64,000 nt of DNA from Phenylobacterium sp. SCN 70-31 (GCF_001724605.1 NZ_MEEX01000003.1:167904-231903); one strand, 5' to 3'. Positions 23,796 through 33,400 are shown, numbered from the stretch's first letter. A program made the numbers and translations. Notes: generated by a model not told the origin, from the sequence alone.

Positions 23796-26429
23796 TCACC
23801 ACTTCTTCTGGAGACCCAGCCAGACCGTGCGGCCGAGCGGCGTCGCAGCCAGGCTGTAGCCGCCGCTGATCAGCGCGACCGGCGGCCGCTCGTTCAAGGC
23901 GTTGTCCACATTGATCGACACCGAGGTTCCCCCCAGCAGTCCGTCGTCGGGCAGGTCGTAGGCGCCGTTCACGTCCAGAGTGATGAACGGCTTGACCCGC
24001 TGGACCGCCGCCCCGCCGGCGCCGCTGGCGTACGACTGGTCGAAGCGACCCGTGTAGTTCAGCGCCGCGCCCGCCGCGAACGGGCCGTTCGTCCAGGCGA
24101 CGTTTCCGCGGACACGCGTCCGGACGATCTGCCGTTGCGGCACGAAGGGAGAGCCGACGCCGGTCTGCAGGTCGAAGTTCAGGATGCGGTTCCCGGCGAC
24201 GCCCGCGGCCCACGATCCGTAGTCCGTGTTCCACCGGTAGCTGACGTCGAAGTCGATGCCATCCGTGTTCGTGGCGCCGAGGTTCTGGCGGCGACGATCG
24301 AGGATCTGGCCCACCGTCGAGGGGATGGGCGTGGTGGTGTTCAGCACCAGCCGGCCCGGGATGATCAGCGCGTCCAGCTGCGCCCGCGTCGGGTTAAGCG
24401 TGACGAACGACCGGAAGGCCGGGTTGGTGAAGATGTCCGTGGTTCCGGGCGCCAGCCCGACCTGATCCTTGTACTTGATGTTGTAGTAGGTGACTGACGC
24501 TCGAAGTCCCGGGATCCACGAGGGCGTGAAGTCCGCGCCGATCGAATAGGTCTCGGCTTTCTCGGGACGCAGGTTCGGAGCGCCCCCGGCCAGGACGATC
24601 GTGTCGGTGGGCGCACTCCCGGGAGGCACCACCGCGAAGCGCGCGATGAAGTTGGCGCGATTGTCCACCGCGTACACGTCGCCCACGTCGGGCGCGTGAT
24701 AGGACTTGCCGTAGCTCCCGCGGAGCACCAGGTCCTCGACGGGCGCCCAGGTGAGGCCGAACTTGGGGTTCACCGTCGAGCCGAAGTCGCTGTAGTCGTC
24801 GTAACGCACGGCGGCCGACAAGTTCACGGCTTGGGCCAGCGGCATGGCGTTGTCCGGCCCCACCAGGGGAACGAACGTTTCCGCGAACAGGGCCTTGGTG
24901 TCGCGCACCGCCGACGAGGCGTTGAAGTTGCCGTTCGTCCCGCGCGGGCCCTGGGTCGCCAGGGCGTCGTACTTGTGGCGACGGAAGGCCGCGCCCACCG
25001 CCAGCTTCACCTCACCGCCCGGAAGGGCCCAGAGCGCGCCGTCCGCCTTGATCTGATAGTCGTACAGCTTCTGGGTGGCGGCGAAGACGTTCTCGAAGTC
25101 CGAAATGCGCGCGCGCAGGTTCGCGTCGGTCCGGCCGCCGAAGGGATCCAGCGCGGTCAGCGTCGTCGTGCCCGCGGCCGCGGCCGCCAGCAGGGCGCTG
25201 TTGACGCCGTCGCCCACGCCGGCGCTGTCGCTCCAGCCGTAGTTGATCGAGGCGTTGAGCCGCCAGTCCTTCGGGAGCTTGTATTCGCCGCCGATGACGG
25301 CGTTGCCGGACTTGCCGAACGCGTGGTTCTGCTGCTGCCCGGTGATCGGCCGCAGGTTGAAGAGAACGGTCTCGGTCGTGGGCGCCCCACCCGAGAACGC
25401 CTGGAAGAACGGGTTCGTCGATGGGATCGCGAGCGAGGCGGCGGGCGCCGCGATGTTCGACGACAGATAGATCGCCGCATACCGCACGCTGCCGTGGAGG
25501 CTGAGCTTGTCCGTCACCTCGTGCCGGACGCTGCCGACGATCGAGGTCCGGCGGGTGTCGGGCAGGGTGTCGGCGAACTGGTTCGCGCTGCAACGCGCCG
25601 CGACGCCGGGCGCGTAGGTCGGCGGCGCATAGTTGACGCCGGAGATGACCACGTTGGGCGTGGGGCAGTTGGTGGGACGCAGGTCGATCCCCCCGAAGGC
25701 GCGCAGGTCCTCCGTATAGTATGGGAGGGCGCCGTTGGTCAGGCGGTCATGCTCGGCGTAGGCGACGACCAGCATCGCCGAGCCGCCGCTCCAGGTCCGG
25801 CCGAAGGCCTGGCTGAGGTCGATGGTGTCGTAGCCGTTCTGGGCCCGACCCACGCGGATCGAGGTTTCCGCGCCGTCGAGGTTGCGACGCGTGATGATGT
25901 TGATCACGCCCGCCACCGCGTCCGAGCCGTAGATCGCCGAAGCGCCGTCGGCGACCACCTCCACCCGCTCGATGGCGGCGGGCGGAATCGAGGAGGGATC
26001 CGGCGGCGTCTGCAGCGGGCTGTCGGCGGTGATGCGCTGCCCGTCCAGCAGGATGAGGGTCGCACCGACCGGCAGGCCCCGGAGGCCCGGCACGGTCGAG
26101 GGCCCGGTCAGGCCGCCCAGCGCCGGACGCGGCGCCGTGTTGAAGCTGTTGAGCTGCGGAGCCTTGGTCAGGAGGTCGGCCGTGGTCGGCGCCCCGATGG
26201 CCATGATGTCTTCGCGCTGGATCGAAACGAGGCCCGAGCCCGTGGGCTGCACGCCCCGGAGGCTGGTGCCGGTGACGATGACCTCTTCGACCGTTCCGTC
26301 GCTGGCCGTCTGGGCCACGGCCGGGGCCGCAAGCAGACTCCCGAGCGCCACGGACCCGAGCAGGCGGACGATCCGGCCGGCGACCCGCCGGCGATCCGCC
26401 TGAACATTGGCTCCACTATATGCACGCAT
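23796..26429 (-). CDS. TonB-dependent outer-membrane receptor
   Basis: 877 residues from ATG 26429, which has a GAGGGGGA ribosome site; the ORF extends further upstream but without a signal sequence. The signal peptide (IVRLLGSVALGSLLAAPAVAQ) is followed directly by a TonB-box-like stretch (VEEVIVTGTSLRG), a plug domain (about 60-180; STVPGLRGLPVGATLILLDGQRI, VEVVADGASAIYGSDAVAGVINIIT) and a large barrel ending in WLGLQKKW with a terminal aromatic. It probably imports the oligomeric or bulky substrate of the block. The leader holds a candidate operator (26537-26553) and an 11-bp inverted repeat that brackets the start codon. Confidence 0.92.
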   Translation of the reverse strand: MRAYSGANVQADRRRVAGRIVRLLGSVALGSLLAAPAVAQTASDGTVEEVIVTGTSLRGVQPTGSGLVSIQREDIMAIGAPTTADLLTKAPQLNSFNTAPRPALGGLTGPSTVPGLRGLPVGATLILLDGQRITADSPLQTPPDPSSIPPAAIERVEVVADGASAIYGSDAVAGVINIITRRNLDGAETSIRVGRAQNGYDTIDLSQAFGRTWSGGSAMLVVAYAEHDRLTNGALPYYTEDLRAFGGIDLRPTNCPTPNVVISGVNYAPPTYAPGVAARCSANQFADTLPDTRRTSIVGSVRHEVTDKLSLHGSVRYAAIYLSSNIAAPAASLAIPSTNPFFQAFSGGAPTTETVLFNLRPITGQQQNHAFGKSGNAVIGGEYKLPKDWRLNASINYGWSDSAGVGDGVNSALLAAAAAGTTTLTALDPFGGRTDANLRARISDFENVFAATQKLYDYQIKADGALWALPGGEVKLAVGAAFRRHKYDALATQGPRGTNGNFNASSAVRDTKALFAETFVPLVGPDNAMPLAQAVNLSAAVRYDDYSDFGSTVNPKFGLTWAPVEDLVLRGSYGKSYHAPDVGDVYAVDNRANFIARFAVVPPGSAPTDTIVLAGGAPNLRPEKAETYSIGADFTPSWIPGLRASVTYYNIKYKDQVGLAPGTTDIFTNPAFRSFVTLNPTRAQLDALIIPGRLVLNTTTPIPSTVGQILDRRRQNLGATNTDGIDFDVSYRWNTDYGSWAAGVAGNRILNFDLQTGVGSPFVPQRQIVRTRVRGNVAWTNGPFAAGAALNYTGRFDQSYASGAGGAAVQRVKPFITLDVNGAYDLPDDGLLGGTSVSINVDNALNERPPVALISGGYSLAATPLGRTVWLGLQKKW

Positions 26430-26495
26430 TGTCGATTTTCCCCCTCGGCTCGCGCATCTCATTTCCAGGACACTTGGGCTCTCGATAGTGGAGCC
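26409..26495 (-). repeat. 11-bp inverted repeat bracketing the TonB receptor start codon
   Basis: GGCTCCACTAT at 26409-26419 and its exact reverse complement ATAGTGGAGCC at 26485-26495 are 65 bp apart. In the mRNA (minus strand) the first arm lies in the leader and the second covers codons about 4-7. The ribosome site and start codon are in the loop. It could form a translational hairpin or be a pair of protein-binding half-sites. Confidence 0.6.
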
Positions 26496-26536
26496 CTGCC
26501 CCATGCGCAAGAAGAACTCGCATAATATGCGACATA

Positions 26537-26553
26537 ATTCCACAAAATGGATT
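26537..26553. promoter_or_regulatory. Candidate operator of the catabolic block, TonB receptor unit
   Basis: ATTCCA-CAAAA-TGGATT, arms matching in five of six positions, about 110 bp upstream of the TonB start. The core CACAAAATG is shared with the site at 38979-38995. Confidence 0.6.
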
Positions 26554-26724
26554 TATGTCGGTTTTCCCTGTGACGATTTCCGCTTGCTGGCCAAAAACGT
26601 GGACAGTCGCGGATAGGATGGGAACGGGCCGCGCCCCGCGACTCCGCATGAACTCCGGTCGCAGCGCCTCGCCGGACGCGGATTCCGGATTGCAGGATCT
26701 GTCACTGCCCGCTCCGCGGACACC

Positions 26725-28029
26725 TCAGGCGCCGTGCGGGCGGAGCTGGTGATCCGGCTTCACGAACAGCCAGAGCAGGCCGCCGAGGGCGCACACGCCG
26801 GCCGCCACCGAGAACGACGCCGTCCAGCCCAGGGCGTTGGCGATCACCGGCGTGAGCGAGGCCGTGACGACGCCTCCGATCTGGCTGCCCATGTTCATGA
26901 CGCCCGACACCGTGCCGGCCGACGTGCGGCCGATGTCGGCGCTGATCGCCCAGAACGCGCTCTGCGCCATGTAGAGGGCCCCCGCCCCGCCCGCCAGCAC
27001 CAGCGCCGCCAGCCGCGCGTCGGCCACCTGCGTGGCGCTCCACACGAAGCCGGCCGCGACCAGCATGGCGCCCCCCGCGAGCCAGCATCGGGCGACGCGC
27101 GGGCCGAACCGCGAAAGCAGGCGATCCGAGAGGGCCCCGCCCAGGAAGGACGCCACCGCCATGGCGATGAACGGCAGGGTCGCGTAGAGCGCGCTGGCCT
27201 TCAGATCCAGTCCCCGAACTTCGGACAGGTATTTGAAAAACCAAGTGAAGAATATGTACGCGACGTAGCCGTAGCAGAAATAGCAGAGCGTCAGCGTCGC
27301 CACGTGCCGATCCAGGAGGATACGGCTCCAGGGAATCAGCTCGACCTTGGACGGCTCGCTCCGGCCGGGCAGCCCCGCCTCGATGTAGGCCGCCTCCTCG
27401 GCGCGGACCCATTTGTGGTCCCGCGGACGCTCGCGCACGACGATCAGCCAGATCACCGCGGCGACAAGGCCGATCGCCGCGCTCACATAGAAGGCCTCGC
27501 GCCAGCTATGGCTGATCATGATGTAGGTGATCAGCGGGGGCGCGACGCCGCCGCCGACGCCCACGCCGGCGAAGATCAAGCCGTTCGCCCGCCCCCGTTC
27601 GTGCGACGGAATCCACGTGGCGACCAGTCGGTTGCTGGCGGGGAAGATCACGGACTCCCCCACCCCCAGCAGCAGCCTGAGGCCGAACAGAATGGCGAAC
27701 GACGCGCTCGTGTCGACCGGCGCGAAGGGAAGCGCCGCGGTGAGCACGCTCCACCAGAGGATCGCGAAGGCGATGAGGCGGTAGGGCCCGAACCGGTCGG
27801 CGATGCGCCCGGCGATCGGCTGCATCAGCGCGTAGCCCAGCACGAACGCGCTGAACAGGCCGCCGAGTTGCACGTCCGAGATCCCGAACTCCGCCTGAAC
27901 CGCGGAGGCCGCGATCGAGATGTTGTTGCGGTCCAGGTACGAGATGGCCGCGATGATGAAGACCCAGCCGATGATCAGCCATCGGACAAAGCCCCTGCGT
28001 CGGCCGGAAGGTCCGCCCCCAGTCTCCAT
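26725..28029 (-). CDS. MFS transporter, anion:cation symporter (hexuronate/sugar-acid) type
   Basis: 434 residues, about twelve helices. ISYLDRNNISIAASAVQAEFGISDVQLGGLFSAFVLGYALMQ (read in two pieces) at helices 1-2 is the signature of the ACS branch that includes ExuT and GudP. The loop between helices 2 and 3 is IAGRIADRFGPYRLI. The ATG at 28029 has GGGGGAAGCG upstream. The gene is alone between AT-rich leaders; a weaker copy of the block operator lies at 28039-28055. Uptake of a sugar acid or aromatic acid is likely, with the substrate inferred from family and neighbours. Confidence 0.84.
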   Translation of the reverse strand: METGGGPSGRRRGFVRWLIIGWVFIIAAISYLDRNNISIAASAVQAEFGISDVQLGGLFSAFVLGYALMQPIAGRIADRFGPYRLIAFAILWWSVLTAALPFAPVDTSASFAILFGLRLLLGVGESVIFPASNRLVATWIPSHERGRANGLIFAGVGVGGGVAPPLITYIMISHSWREAFYVSAAIGLVAAVIWLIVVRERPRDHKWVRAEEAAYIEAGLPGRSEPSKVELIPWSRILLDRHVATLTLCYFCYGYVAYIFFTWFFKYLSEVRGLDLKASALYATLPFIAMAVASFLGGALSDRLLSRFGPRVARCWLAGGAMLVAAGFVWSATQVADARLAALVLAGGAGALYMAQSAFWAISADIGRTSAGTVSGVMNMGSQIGGVVTASLTPVIANALGWTASFSVAAGVCALGGLLWLFVKPDHQLRPHGA

Positions 28030-28038
28030 CGCTTCCCC

Positions 28039-28055
28039 CTCTTATATTGTGGCGC
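28039..28055. promoter_or_regulatory. Weak candidate operator, ACS-type MFS gene
   Basis: CTCTTA-TATTG-TGGCGC fits the block pattern only on the TGG side, and a second GCCAC word lies at 28061-28065. It is only 10-26 bp upstream of the start codon. It is listed because six other units have a better copy. Confidence 0.3.
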
Positions 28056-28121
28056 CTTATGCCACTTGTTGCGAATTCATCCAATCCAGGACCGCCCACC
28101 CTCGCGCCGCGCGCCGGGGCC

Positions 28122-28589
28122 TCATGGCCCGCGGAAGCGGTCGTGGCAGGCCTTGCAGGACGCCGAGACCCCGGCCAGTTGCGCACGCACCGCACGGGCG
28201 TCTCCCGTAGCGGCGGCGCCCCGTAGCTTGCGTGAAGCTTCCCGCACCCCGCGGGCCGCATCCGAAAAGCCCTGTGGATCGCTCCAGATCTCCCGCCGCG
28301 CCTGGCTGTCCTTGCGGTCCCGCCCGGCCTCGGGGCCGGCGAACCATCCGGGAAGCTGGGCCGACAGGGCCGACAGTCGATCCGCCTCCGCCACCAGCAG
28401 GCGCCGATCCGGCTTCGGGCGCCGGGCCTCGTCGGATATGCGCTTCAGCGCCGCGCCCATCGCCTTGAACCCCTCCTTGCGCACCGCAACGGCGTCGGCT
28501 TGAGGGGCTTTCGCCCCCTGGGCTGCGGCGATGTCTCCGCAACCGACCAGCCCGCCCGCAAGCGCCACCCCCAACCACAATCCACGCAT
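28122..28589 (-). CDS. Cytochrome c' -like periplasmic c-type cytochrome
   Basis: 155 residues from ATG 28589. A signal peptide (MRGLWLGVALAGGLVGCG; a Cys follows LVG, so it may even be a lipoprotein) precedes a four-helix-type sequence (RKEGFKAMGAALKRISDEA). The heme motif CKACHDRFR is at the extreme C-terminus. That layout is the mark of cytochrome c'. It could carry electrons or bind small ligands such as NO. The start is 4 bp after the IclR stop, so regulator and cytochrome are likely co-transcribed, possibly with the FAH gene upstream. It is one of three heme-c proteins in this block. Confidence 0.85.
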   Translation of the reverse strand: MRGLWLGVALAGGLVGCGDIAAAQGAKAPQADAVAVRKEGFKAMGAALKRISDEARRPKPDRRLLVAEADRLSALSAQLPGWFAGPEAGRDRKDSQARREIWSDPQGFSDAARGVREASRKLRGAAATGDARAVRAQLAGVSASCKACHDRFRGP

Positions 28590-28593
28590 GATC

Positions 28594-29412
28594 TCACTCA
28601 CTCCGCTCGGACCGGGCGGCGGGGCGCGGAGGCGGCTTGCGCCCCTGCGTCCGACCGCCGTCGCCGGCCTCCACGTCACGCCCATCCCCACCGGTCGCCG
28701 GCCGGGCCTCGGCCCATGACGCTGGCTCCAGCAGCCCGGCGGACATCCAGGCGCGCATGCGCTCGCCGATGCGTTCCGCGCCCTGGGCCAGTTCCGCCCG
28801 CACGTCCGCGCCTCGGATGTCCATGCTGCGCGACCAGTCGGTGAGCGACAGCGCCGCCAGAACCGCGCCATCCGCCCCTATGATCGGCGCCACCGCGCTC
28901 GAGACCTGCGACCGTCGTCCGGAGACGGGACGCGTCTCTTCCCGGCCGCCCGGCTCGGCGTCCGCGTCGGATCCGGGGCGCAGCAGGCGCGCCACCACCG
29001 CGACGCGGGGGTCCTCCGCATCGAGGCGGCGCCCGTCGCGTTCGGCGCCGCGGTCGGATACGGCCCTCGCGACGTGGACGATGACGCCGCCTTGAAGAAC
29101 ATCGACGCGCGCGGTGGCGTCGAACCTCTCGGCGAGTTCCTCCAGCACCGACCAGGCCGCTTCGGCCAGGAGGTCGGCGAACGGGACCTCATGGGAGAGC
29201 GCCGCGAGCCACAGGCTCGGCCGATAGCGGCCGCGCCGGTCGCGATGGACGGCGCCGACCGCTTCCAGAGTCTGTATCATGCGATAGCCCGAGGCTTCCG
29301 GCAGCCCCGCGCGCCGGCTCAGTTCGGCGCTGCCGAGCCGCCCGGCGACACCCTCGAACGCCTTGAGCAGGGCGAACGCCTTCTGCACCGACTTGATCCT
29401 GGGGGTCGCCAC
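28594..29412 (-). CDS. IclR-family transcriptional regulator (second)
   Basis: 272 residues from GTG 29412, which has TTAGGAG seven bases upstream. The winged helix VQKAFALLKAFEG, then LGSAELSRRAGLPEASGYRMIQTLE, covers about 8-60. The effector domain is recognisable (VDVLQGGVIVHVARAV, SAVAPIIGADGAVLAALSLTDWS) but carries an Arg/Asp-rich insert at about 120-160. The C-terminal 35 residues are low-complexity and charged. It sits between the FAH gene and the cytochrome c' gene. Either this or the IclR at 21375-22247 may bind the shared 17-bp sites. Confidence 0.87.
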   Translation of the reverse strand: MATPRIKSVQKAFALLKAFEGVAGRLGSAELSRRAGLPEASGYRMIQTLEAVGAVHRDRRGRYRPSLWLAALSHEVPFADLLAEAAWSVLEELAERFDATARVDVLQGGVIVHVARAVSDRGAERDGRRLDAEDPRVAVVARLLRPGSDADAEPGGREETRPVSGRRSQVSSAVAPIIGADGAVLAALSLTDWSRSMDIRGADVRAELAQGAERIGERMRAWMSAGLLEPASWAEARPATGGDGRDVEAGDGGRTQGRKPPPRPAARSERSE

Positions 29413-29494
29413 GGACGGCTCCTAACTCCGCCGGCGCAGAACCGCGCAGAGCCGGGGCGCGCGCCGACGGCCCGCGATCGGCCCCGCCCGGCCG

Positions 29495-30394
29495 TTAGGC
29501 CAACGCACGGGCGTCACGCCGGGCGAACATCGCCTCCGCTTCGGGCGCCTCGAAGGCGATAACCCGCTGCCGCTGTTCGCCCAGGCGCTCGATCCCCAGC
29601 CGGACTTCGTCGCCGACCTTGAGGTAGATGGGGTCCGGCCGCTTGCCCTCCCCCACCCCGGGCGGCGTCCCCGTGATCAGCAGATCGCCCGGATGGAGGG
29701 TCAGGAACCGGCTGACGTAGGCGATGCACTCGGCCACGTCGAAGATCATCGTCCGGGTGTTGCCGGTCTGCATCCGCACGCCGTTCACGTCCAGGAACAT
29801 GTCGAGGTCCTGGCAGTCGGCGATCTCGTCGGGGGTCGCCAGCCAAGGGCCCACGGGGCCGAAGGTGTCGCACCCCTTGCCCTTGTCCCACTGGCTCCCC
29901 CGCTCCTTCTGAAAGGCGCGCTCCGAGACGTCGTTGGCGAGGACGAAGCCGGCGACGTGCCCGAGGGCCCGATCCGCGGGAACATGGCGCGCCGTCGCGC
30001 CGATGATCACGCCCAGCTCCACCTCCCAGTCCAGCTTGGTGGCGTCGCGAGGCATGACGATGGGATCGTCCGGGCCGTTCAGGCACGAGATCGCCTTGGT
30101 GAAGAAGATGGGCTCGGGTGGGACCGGGAGTCCCGACTCGGCGGCGTGGTCGGCGTAGTTGAGCCCGATGGCGATATACTTGCCGATACCGGCCACGGGC
30201 GTTCCGAGCCTGGGAGCGCCCTCCACCACCGGCAGGCTCTCGATATCGAGGGCTCTCAGCGCGGCCAGGCCCTGCGGCGTGATCTGGCGGGCCGAGATGT
30301 CCGCCACCACGCCCGACAGATCGCGAATGCGACCTTCCGCATCGAGGAGTCCCGGCCGTTCCTGACCCAGCGGGCCGTAGCGCAGCAATCTCAT
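29495..30394 (-). CDS. Fumarylacetoacetate hydrolase family protein (2,4-diketo-3-deoxy-aldonate hydrolase type)
   Basis: 299 residues from ATG 30394, which has GGGAGGAG upstream. The N-terminus MRLLRYGPLGQERPGLLDAEG and the FAH metal-binding blocks (IGLNYADHAAESG, LDWEVELGVIIG, GFVLANDVSERAFQ, GDLLITGTPPGVGEG) are those of the clade containing L-2,4-diketo-3-deoxyrhamnonate hydrolase. That enzyme splits its substrate into pyruvate and L-lactate. The next gene upstream, an FMN 2-hydroxy-acid dehydrogenase, would then oxidise the lactate. A candidate operator lies 37 bp upstream. Cytoplasmic. Confidence is high for the family and moderate for the substrate class. Confidence 0.86.
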   Translation of the reverse strand: MRLLRYGPLGQERPGLLDAEGRIRDLSGVVADISARQITPQGLAALRALDIESLPVVEGAPRLGTPVAGIGKYIAIGLNYADHAAESGLPVPPEPIFFTKAISCLNGPDDPIVMPRDATKLDWEVELGVIIGATARHVPADRALGHVAGFVLANDVSERAFQKERGSQWDKGKGCDTFGPVGPWLATPDEIADCQDLDMFLDVNGVRMQTGNTRTMIFDVAECIAYVSRFLTLHPGDLLITGTPPGVGEGKRPDPIYLKVGDEVRLGIERLGEQRQRVIAFEAPEAEAMFARRDARALA

Positions 30395-30430
30395 ACCCGA
30401 CACTCCTCCCATCCGGCGACGCATCGCCAA

Positions 30431-30447
30431 ATGCCACTATATGGAAT
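30431..30447. promoter_or_regulatory. Candidate operator of the catabolic block, FAH-IclR-cytochrome c' unit
   Basis: ATGCCA-CTATA-TGGAAT, arms matching in five of six positions, 37 bp upstream of the FAH start, in an AT-rich island (30425-30470). It shares CCACTATATG with 26413-26422 at the TonB start. Confidence 0.6.
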
Positions 30448-30520
30448 GATCGAATATATTGTGAAATACGCCGGGTCAAACGTCTTTGGCCCGCGCGCGG
30501 CGGCGACGCGCCGAGGCGGA

Positions 30521-31684
30521 TCAGCCTCGCCGGCCCACGGCTCCCTCGGTCAGCGCGTCGCGGTCGAGATCGCCGACCCGGGTCACGCCCGTCAGCGCCA
30601 GGGCCACCCGCATCTCGGCCTCGATCAGTTGCAGCAGGTGCGCCACGCCGGCCTGGCCGCCGCCGCCCAGCGCATAGGCCCAGGCCCGTCCCAGGAGGAC
30701 GGCGCGGGCGCCCAACGCCAGCAACCGCACGACGTCCAGGCCCGAACGCACGCCGCCGTCGGCCAGGATCTCCAGCCGGTCGCCGACGGCGTCCACGATC
30801 CGCGGAAGGGCCTGCGCCGTCGAAAGCACCCCGTCCAGCTGACGCCCGCCGTGGTTCGAGACGACGATTCCCTCAGCCCCCATGTCGGCCGCCGCCCGGG
30901 CGTCCTCGGGGTCCAGGATTCCCTTGATCACCAAGGGGCCACGCCATTCGCTGCGGATGAGGTCGAGGTCGCGCCAGGTGGTCGCCGGATCGAAATTGTC
31001 GCGCATCCAGCGGAAGAAGTCCTCGAGCCCTGTCCGCCCCTTCAGGACCGGCGCGACGTTGCCGAGCTGGTGGGGGCCGCCGAGCAGGCCGACGTCCCAC
31101 GCCCACTCCGGTCGCAGCGCCGACTGCCAGGCGCGCCGCGCGGCGCCCGCCAGCCCCGGCGCGCCCGCCAGGCCCGACCGATAGTCCCGGTAGCGCGAGC
31201 CCGGCGCCGGCATGTCGACGGTGAAGACGAGGGTCGAACACCCCGTCTCCCGCGCGCGCGCCAGGAGTTCGCGCATGAAGCCCCGGTCGCGGATCATGTA
31301 GAGCTGGAACCAGATGGGGTCCCGGACGCCGGCGACGACTTCTTCCAGCCCGCAGGCCGAGACGGTCGAGAGCGTGAAGGGCACTCCCGCGGCCTCGGCG
31401 GCCCGCGCGGCCTGAACCTCGCCGCGCCGCGCGTTCATGCCGGCGAGCCCGATGGGTCCCAGGGCGACGGGCAACGCCATCCGCCGCCCGAAGAGAGAGG
31501 TGGAGAGATCCAGATCCGAGACGTCCCGAAGGACGCGCTGGCGCAGCACCACGTCCTGAAGGTCGGCCACATTCCGTCGCAGCGTCACCTCGGCGTACGA
31601 TCCGCCGTCTATGTACTCGAAAAGGAACCGCGGCAGCCGGCGCTTCGCCAGTTCCCGATAGTCCAGCGCCGAAGCGGCCTTCAT
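30521..31684 (-). CDS. lldD: FMN-dependent alpha-hydroxy-acid dehydrogenase (L-lactate dehydrogenase type)
   Basis: 387 residues from ATG 31684, which has GAGGGAGG upstream. The family pattern is complete: [67 protein letters not shown] and the active-site [11 protein letters not shown] with His and Arg (about 275), then [21 protein letters not shown]. It probably oxidises L-lactate or a related 2-hydroxy acid to the keto acid and passes electrons to the respiratory chain. It follows the esterase gene by 49 bp and probably ends the DUF1592 operon. It pairs logically with the FAH hydrolase 126 bp downstream. Glycolate or mandelate are alternative substrates. Confidence 0.85.
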   Translation of the reverse strand: MKAASALDYRELAKRRLPRFLFEYIDGGSYAEVTLRRNVADLQDVVLRQRVLRDVSDLDLSTSLFGRRMALPVALGPIGLAGMNARRGEVQAARAAEAAGVPFTLSTVSACGLEEVVAGVRDPIWFQLYMIRDRGFMRELLARARETGCSTLVFTVDMPAPGSRYRDYRSGLAGAPGLAGAARRAWQSALRPEWAWDVGLLGGPHQLGNVAPVLKGRTGLEDFFRWMRDNFDPATTWRDLDLIRSEWRGPLVIKGILDPEDARAAADMGAEGIVVSNHGGRQLDGVLSTAQALPRIVDAVGDRLEILADGGVRSGLDVVRLLALGARAVLLGRAWAYALGGGGQAGVAHLLQLIEAEMRVALALTGVTRVGDLDRDALTEGAVGRRG

Positions 31685-31733
31685 GGCGCCCCCTCCCTCA
31701 CACGGGCGGGGCGCGTGGCCGCCGCCGGCTACA

Positions 31734-33359
31734 TCAGTTTTGCGCGGGCCGTTCCCGCGCGATCTTCAACCCGTGGAGGAACTCGACGTTCTCCCGCCCC
31801 GGGAACGGCGCGACCGCGATCGTGTCGCCCAGTTCGATCAGGCGTTCGTCGGCCGGATCGTAGGGCGGCGCCCGCAGGTCGCTCAGGCTGGGATCGCCCG
31901 TGCGGGCGAAGGCCACCAGCATGTCGGACATCCGGTCGGCGAGCCGCCGGTCCCGGTCCGTCCACCGCCGCGTCTCCCGGTCGAAGTTCACGGCGTCGAG
32001 GTTGTTCAGCCAATAGGCCGGGTCGGCCGAGTGGTAGGCGCCGGCGGTCGATGGGTCGAAATCCATGAAATCGACGCCGGGGGCGAACGGATGCGCCCGT
32101 GAGAACATGTAGACATAGGCCTTCCGCCGCCCGGGCCCCGTCTGCCCCATCGCCCAGCGGCGCATCGCGGCGCCCAGGGTGATGTCCCGACTGGCGCGCC
32201 GGGCCTGGTCGCGCCAGTCGGCGCCCGATGCGGGATACAGCGACAGCAGCCGGTCGGCGTCGGCGGGATACATCGCCCGCGCCGCGGCCACATAGGCTTC
32301 CGGCGTCCGCGCGGCGAACAGGTCGCCATAGCCCTCGTCCCGCGTGAACCCGACGAAGACCCCCACGTCGCTCTGCTCGCGCGCTGCGAAGATCTCCATC
32401 GGCGACCGCGGCATGAACCAGCCGTCGATGCTGGGCGGCCCCACGTTCTGCTGCATGATCCGGTCGGCGGCCATCCGGCGCATCTCGGCGATCCCGCCGG
32501 CGTTCAGGGCGGCCTGCGCCGCCAGGCCCCGCGCCTCGGCCTCGCTCCGGGGAACCATCTCGCCCGCTTCCCACGTCAGCGAGCTGGCGCTGACGCCCAT
32601 GGCCCGATGAAACAGCCCGCGACCGAGCGGACTGGCCTGCAGGGCGGAGACCGAGACCGAGCCGGCGGAATGGCCGACCACCGTGACGTTGTCCGGATCG
32701 CCGCCGAACGCGGCGATGTTCGCCTGCACCCAGCGCAGCGCCGCCACCTGGTCCAGGAAGCCATAGGCCCCCGAGGCGTTGTGCGGGTCCTCCCGAGCCA
32801 GCTCGGGATGCGCGAGGAACCCCAGTGCGCCCCCGCGATAGTTGAAGGCCACGTAGACGACCCCCTTGCGCGCCAGGGCTTCCCCCCGCTCGCGCGGCGT
32901 CGAGGCCGAGCCCCGGGAGAACGCGCCGCCGTAGATCCAGACCACCACCGGCAGACGCGCCGACGCCGTCTTCGCCGGCGTCCAGAGATTCAGATAGAGG
33001 CAGTCCTCGCTGACCGGCTCGGGGCCCGAGTAGAAGAACTGGCCCGGCCCGCGCCCACTCTGCATGCAGGCCGAGGGATAGCTCACCGCATGCCGCACGC
33101 CCGTCCAGGGGACGACCGGCGCGGGCGGACGCCACCGCCGATCCTCCACCGGCGGCGCGGCGAAGGGGATTCCAAGGTAGGCCCTGACTCCCGAACCCGT
33201 CTCCAGGCCGGCGACCCGGCCGCCCGTCACCGTGACGGGGTCGCCCGGCGCCGGTCGATCCACCACCTGGGCCGCCGCCGGACCGACGGGCCCGAGCCCG
33301 ACCATGAGCCCGGCCAGCGCGGCCGCCAGAGCCGCGCCGAACTGAAAGCGCTTCTGCAA
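31734..33359 (-). CDS. Secreted type-B carboxylesterase
   Basis: 541 residues from TTG 33359, chosen for its GAGGGAG ribosome site. A GTG at 33404 overlapping the ankyrin stop as GTGA would add 15 residues. A signal peptide ([15 protein letters not shown], ending GPAAAQ) is followed by the type-B esterase hallmarks. These are [13 protein letters not shown], oxyanion stretch [12 protein letters not shown], nucleophile elbow [10 protein letters not shown] (about 215), the acidic residue of GFTRDEGYG and the catalytic His in [20 protein letters not shown] C-terminal sequence. It probably cleaves an ester such as a lignin- or plant-derived ester in the periplasm. It belongs to the DUF1592-DUF1552-ankyrin operon. 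Confidence 0.87.
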   Translation of the reverse strand: MQKRFQFGAALAAALAGLMVGLGPVGPAAAQVVDRPAPGDPVTVTGGRVAGLETGSGVRAYLGIPFAAPPVEDRRWRPPAPVVPWTGVRHAVSYPSACMQSGRGPGQFFYSGPEPVSEDCLYLNLWTPAKTASARLPVVVWIYGGAFSRGSASTPRERGEALARKGVVYVAFNYRGGALGFLAHPELAREDPHNASGAYGFLDQVAALRWVQANIAAFGGDPDNVTVVGHSAGSVSVSALQASPLGRGLFHRAMGVSASSLTWEAGEMVPRSEAEARGLAAQAALNAGGIAEMRRMAADRIMQQNVGPPSIDGWFMPRSPMEIFAAREQSDVGVFVGFTRDEGYGDLFAARTPEAYVAAARAMYPADADRLLSLYPASGADWRDQARRASRDITLGAAMRRWAMGQTGPGRRKAYVYMFSRAHPFAPGVDFMDFDPSTAGAYHSADPAYWLNNLDAVNFDRETRRWTDRDRRLADRMSDMLVAFARTGDPSLSDLRAPPYDPADERLIELGDTIAVAPFPGRENVEFLHGLKIARERPAQN

Positions 33360-33400
33360 ACCCCTGCTCCCTCGCAAGTTCCCGCCAGCGGTCGACCCGA

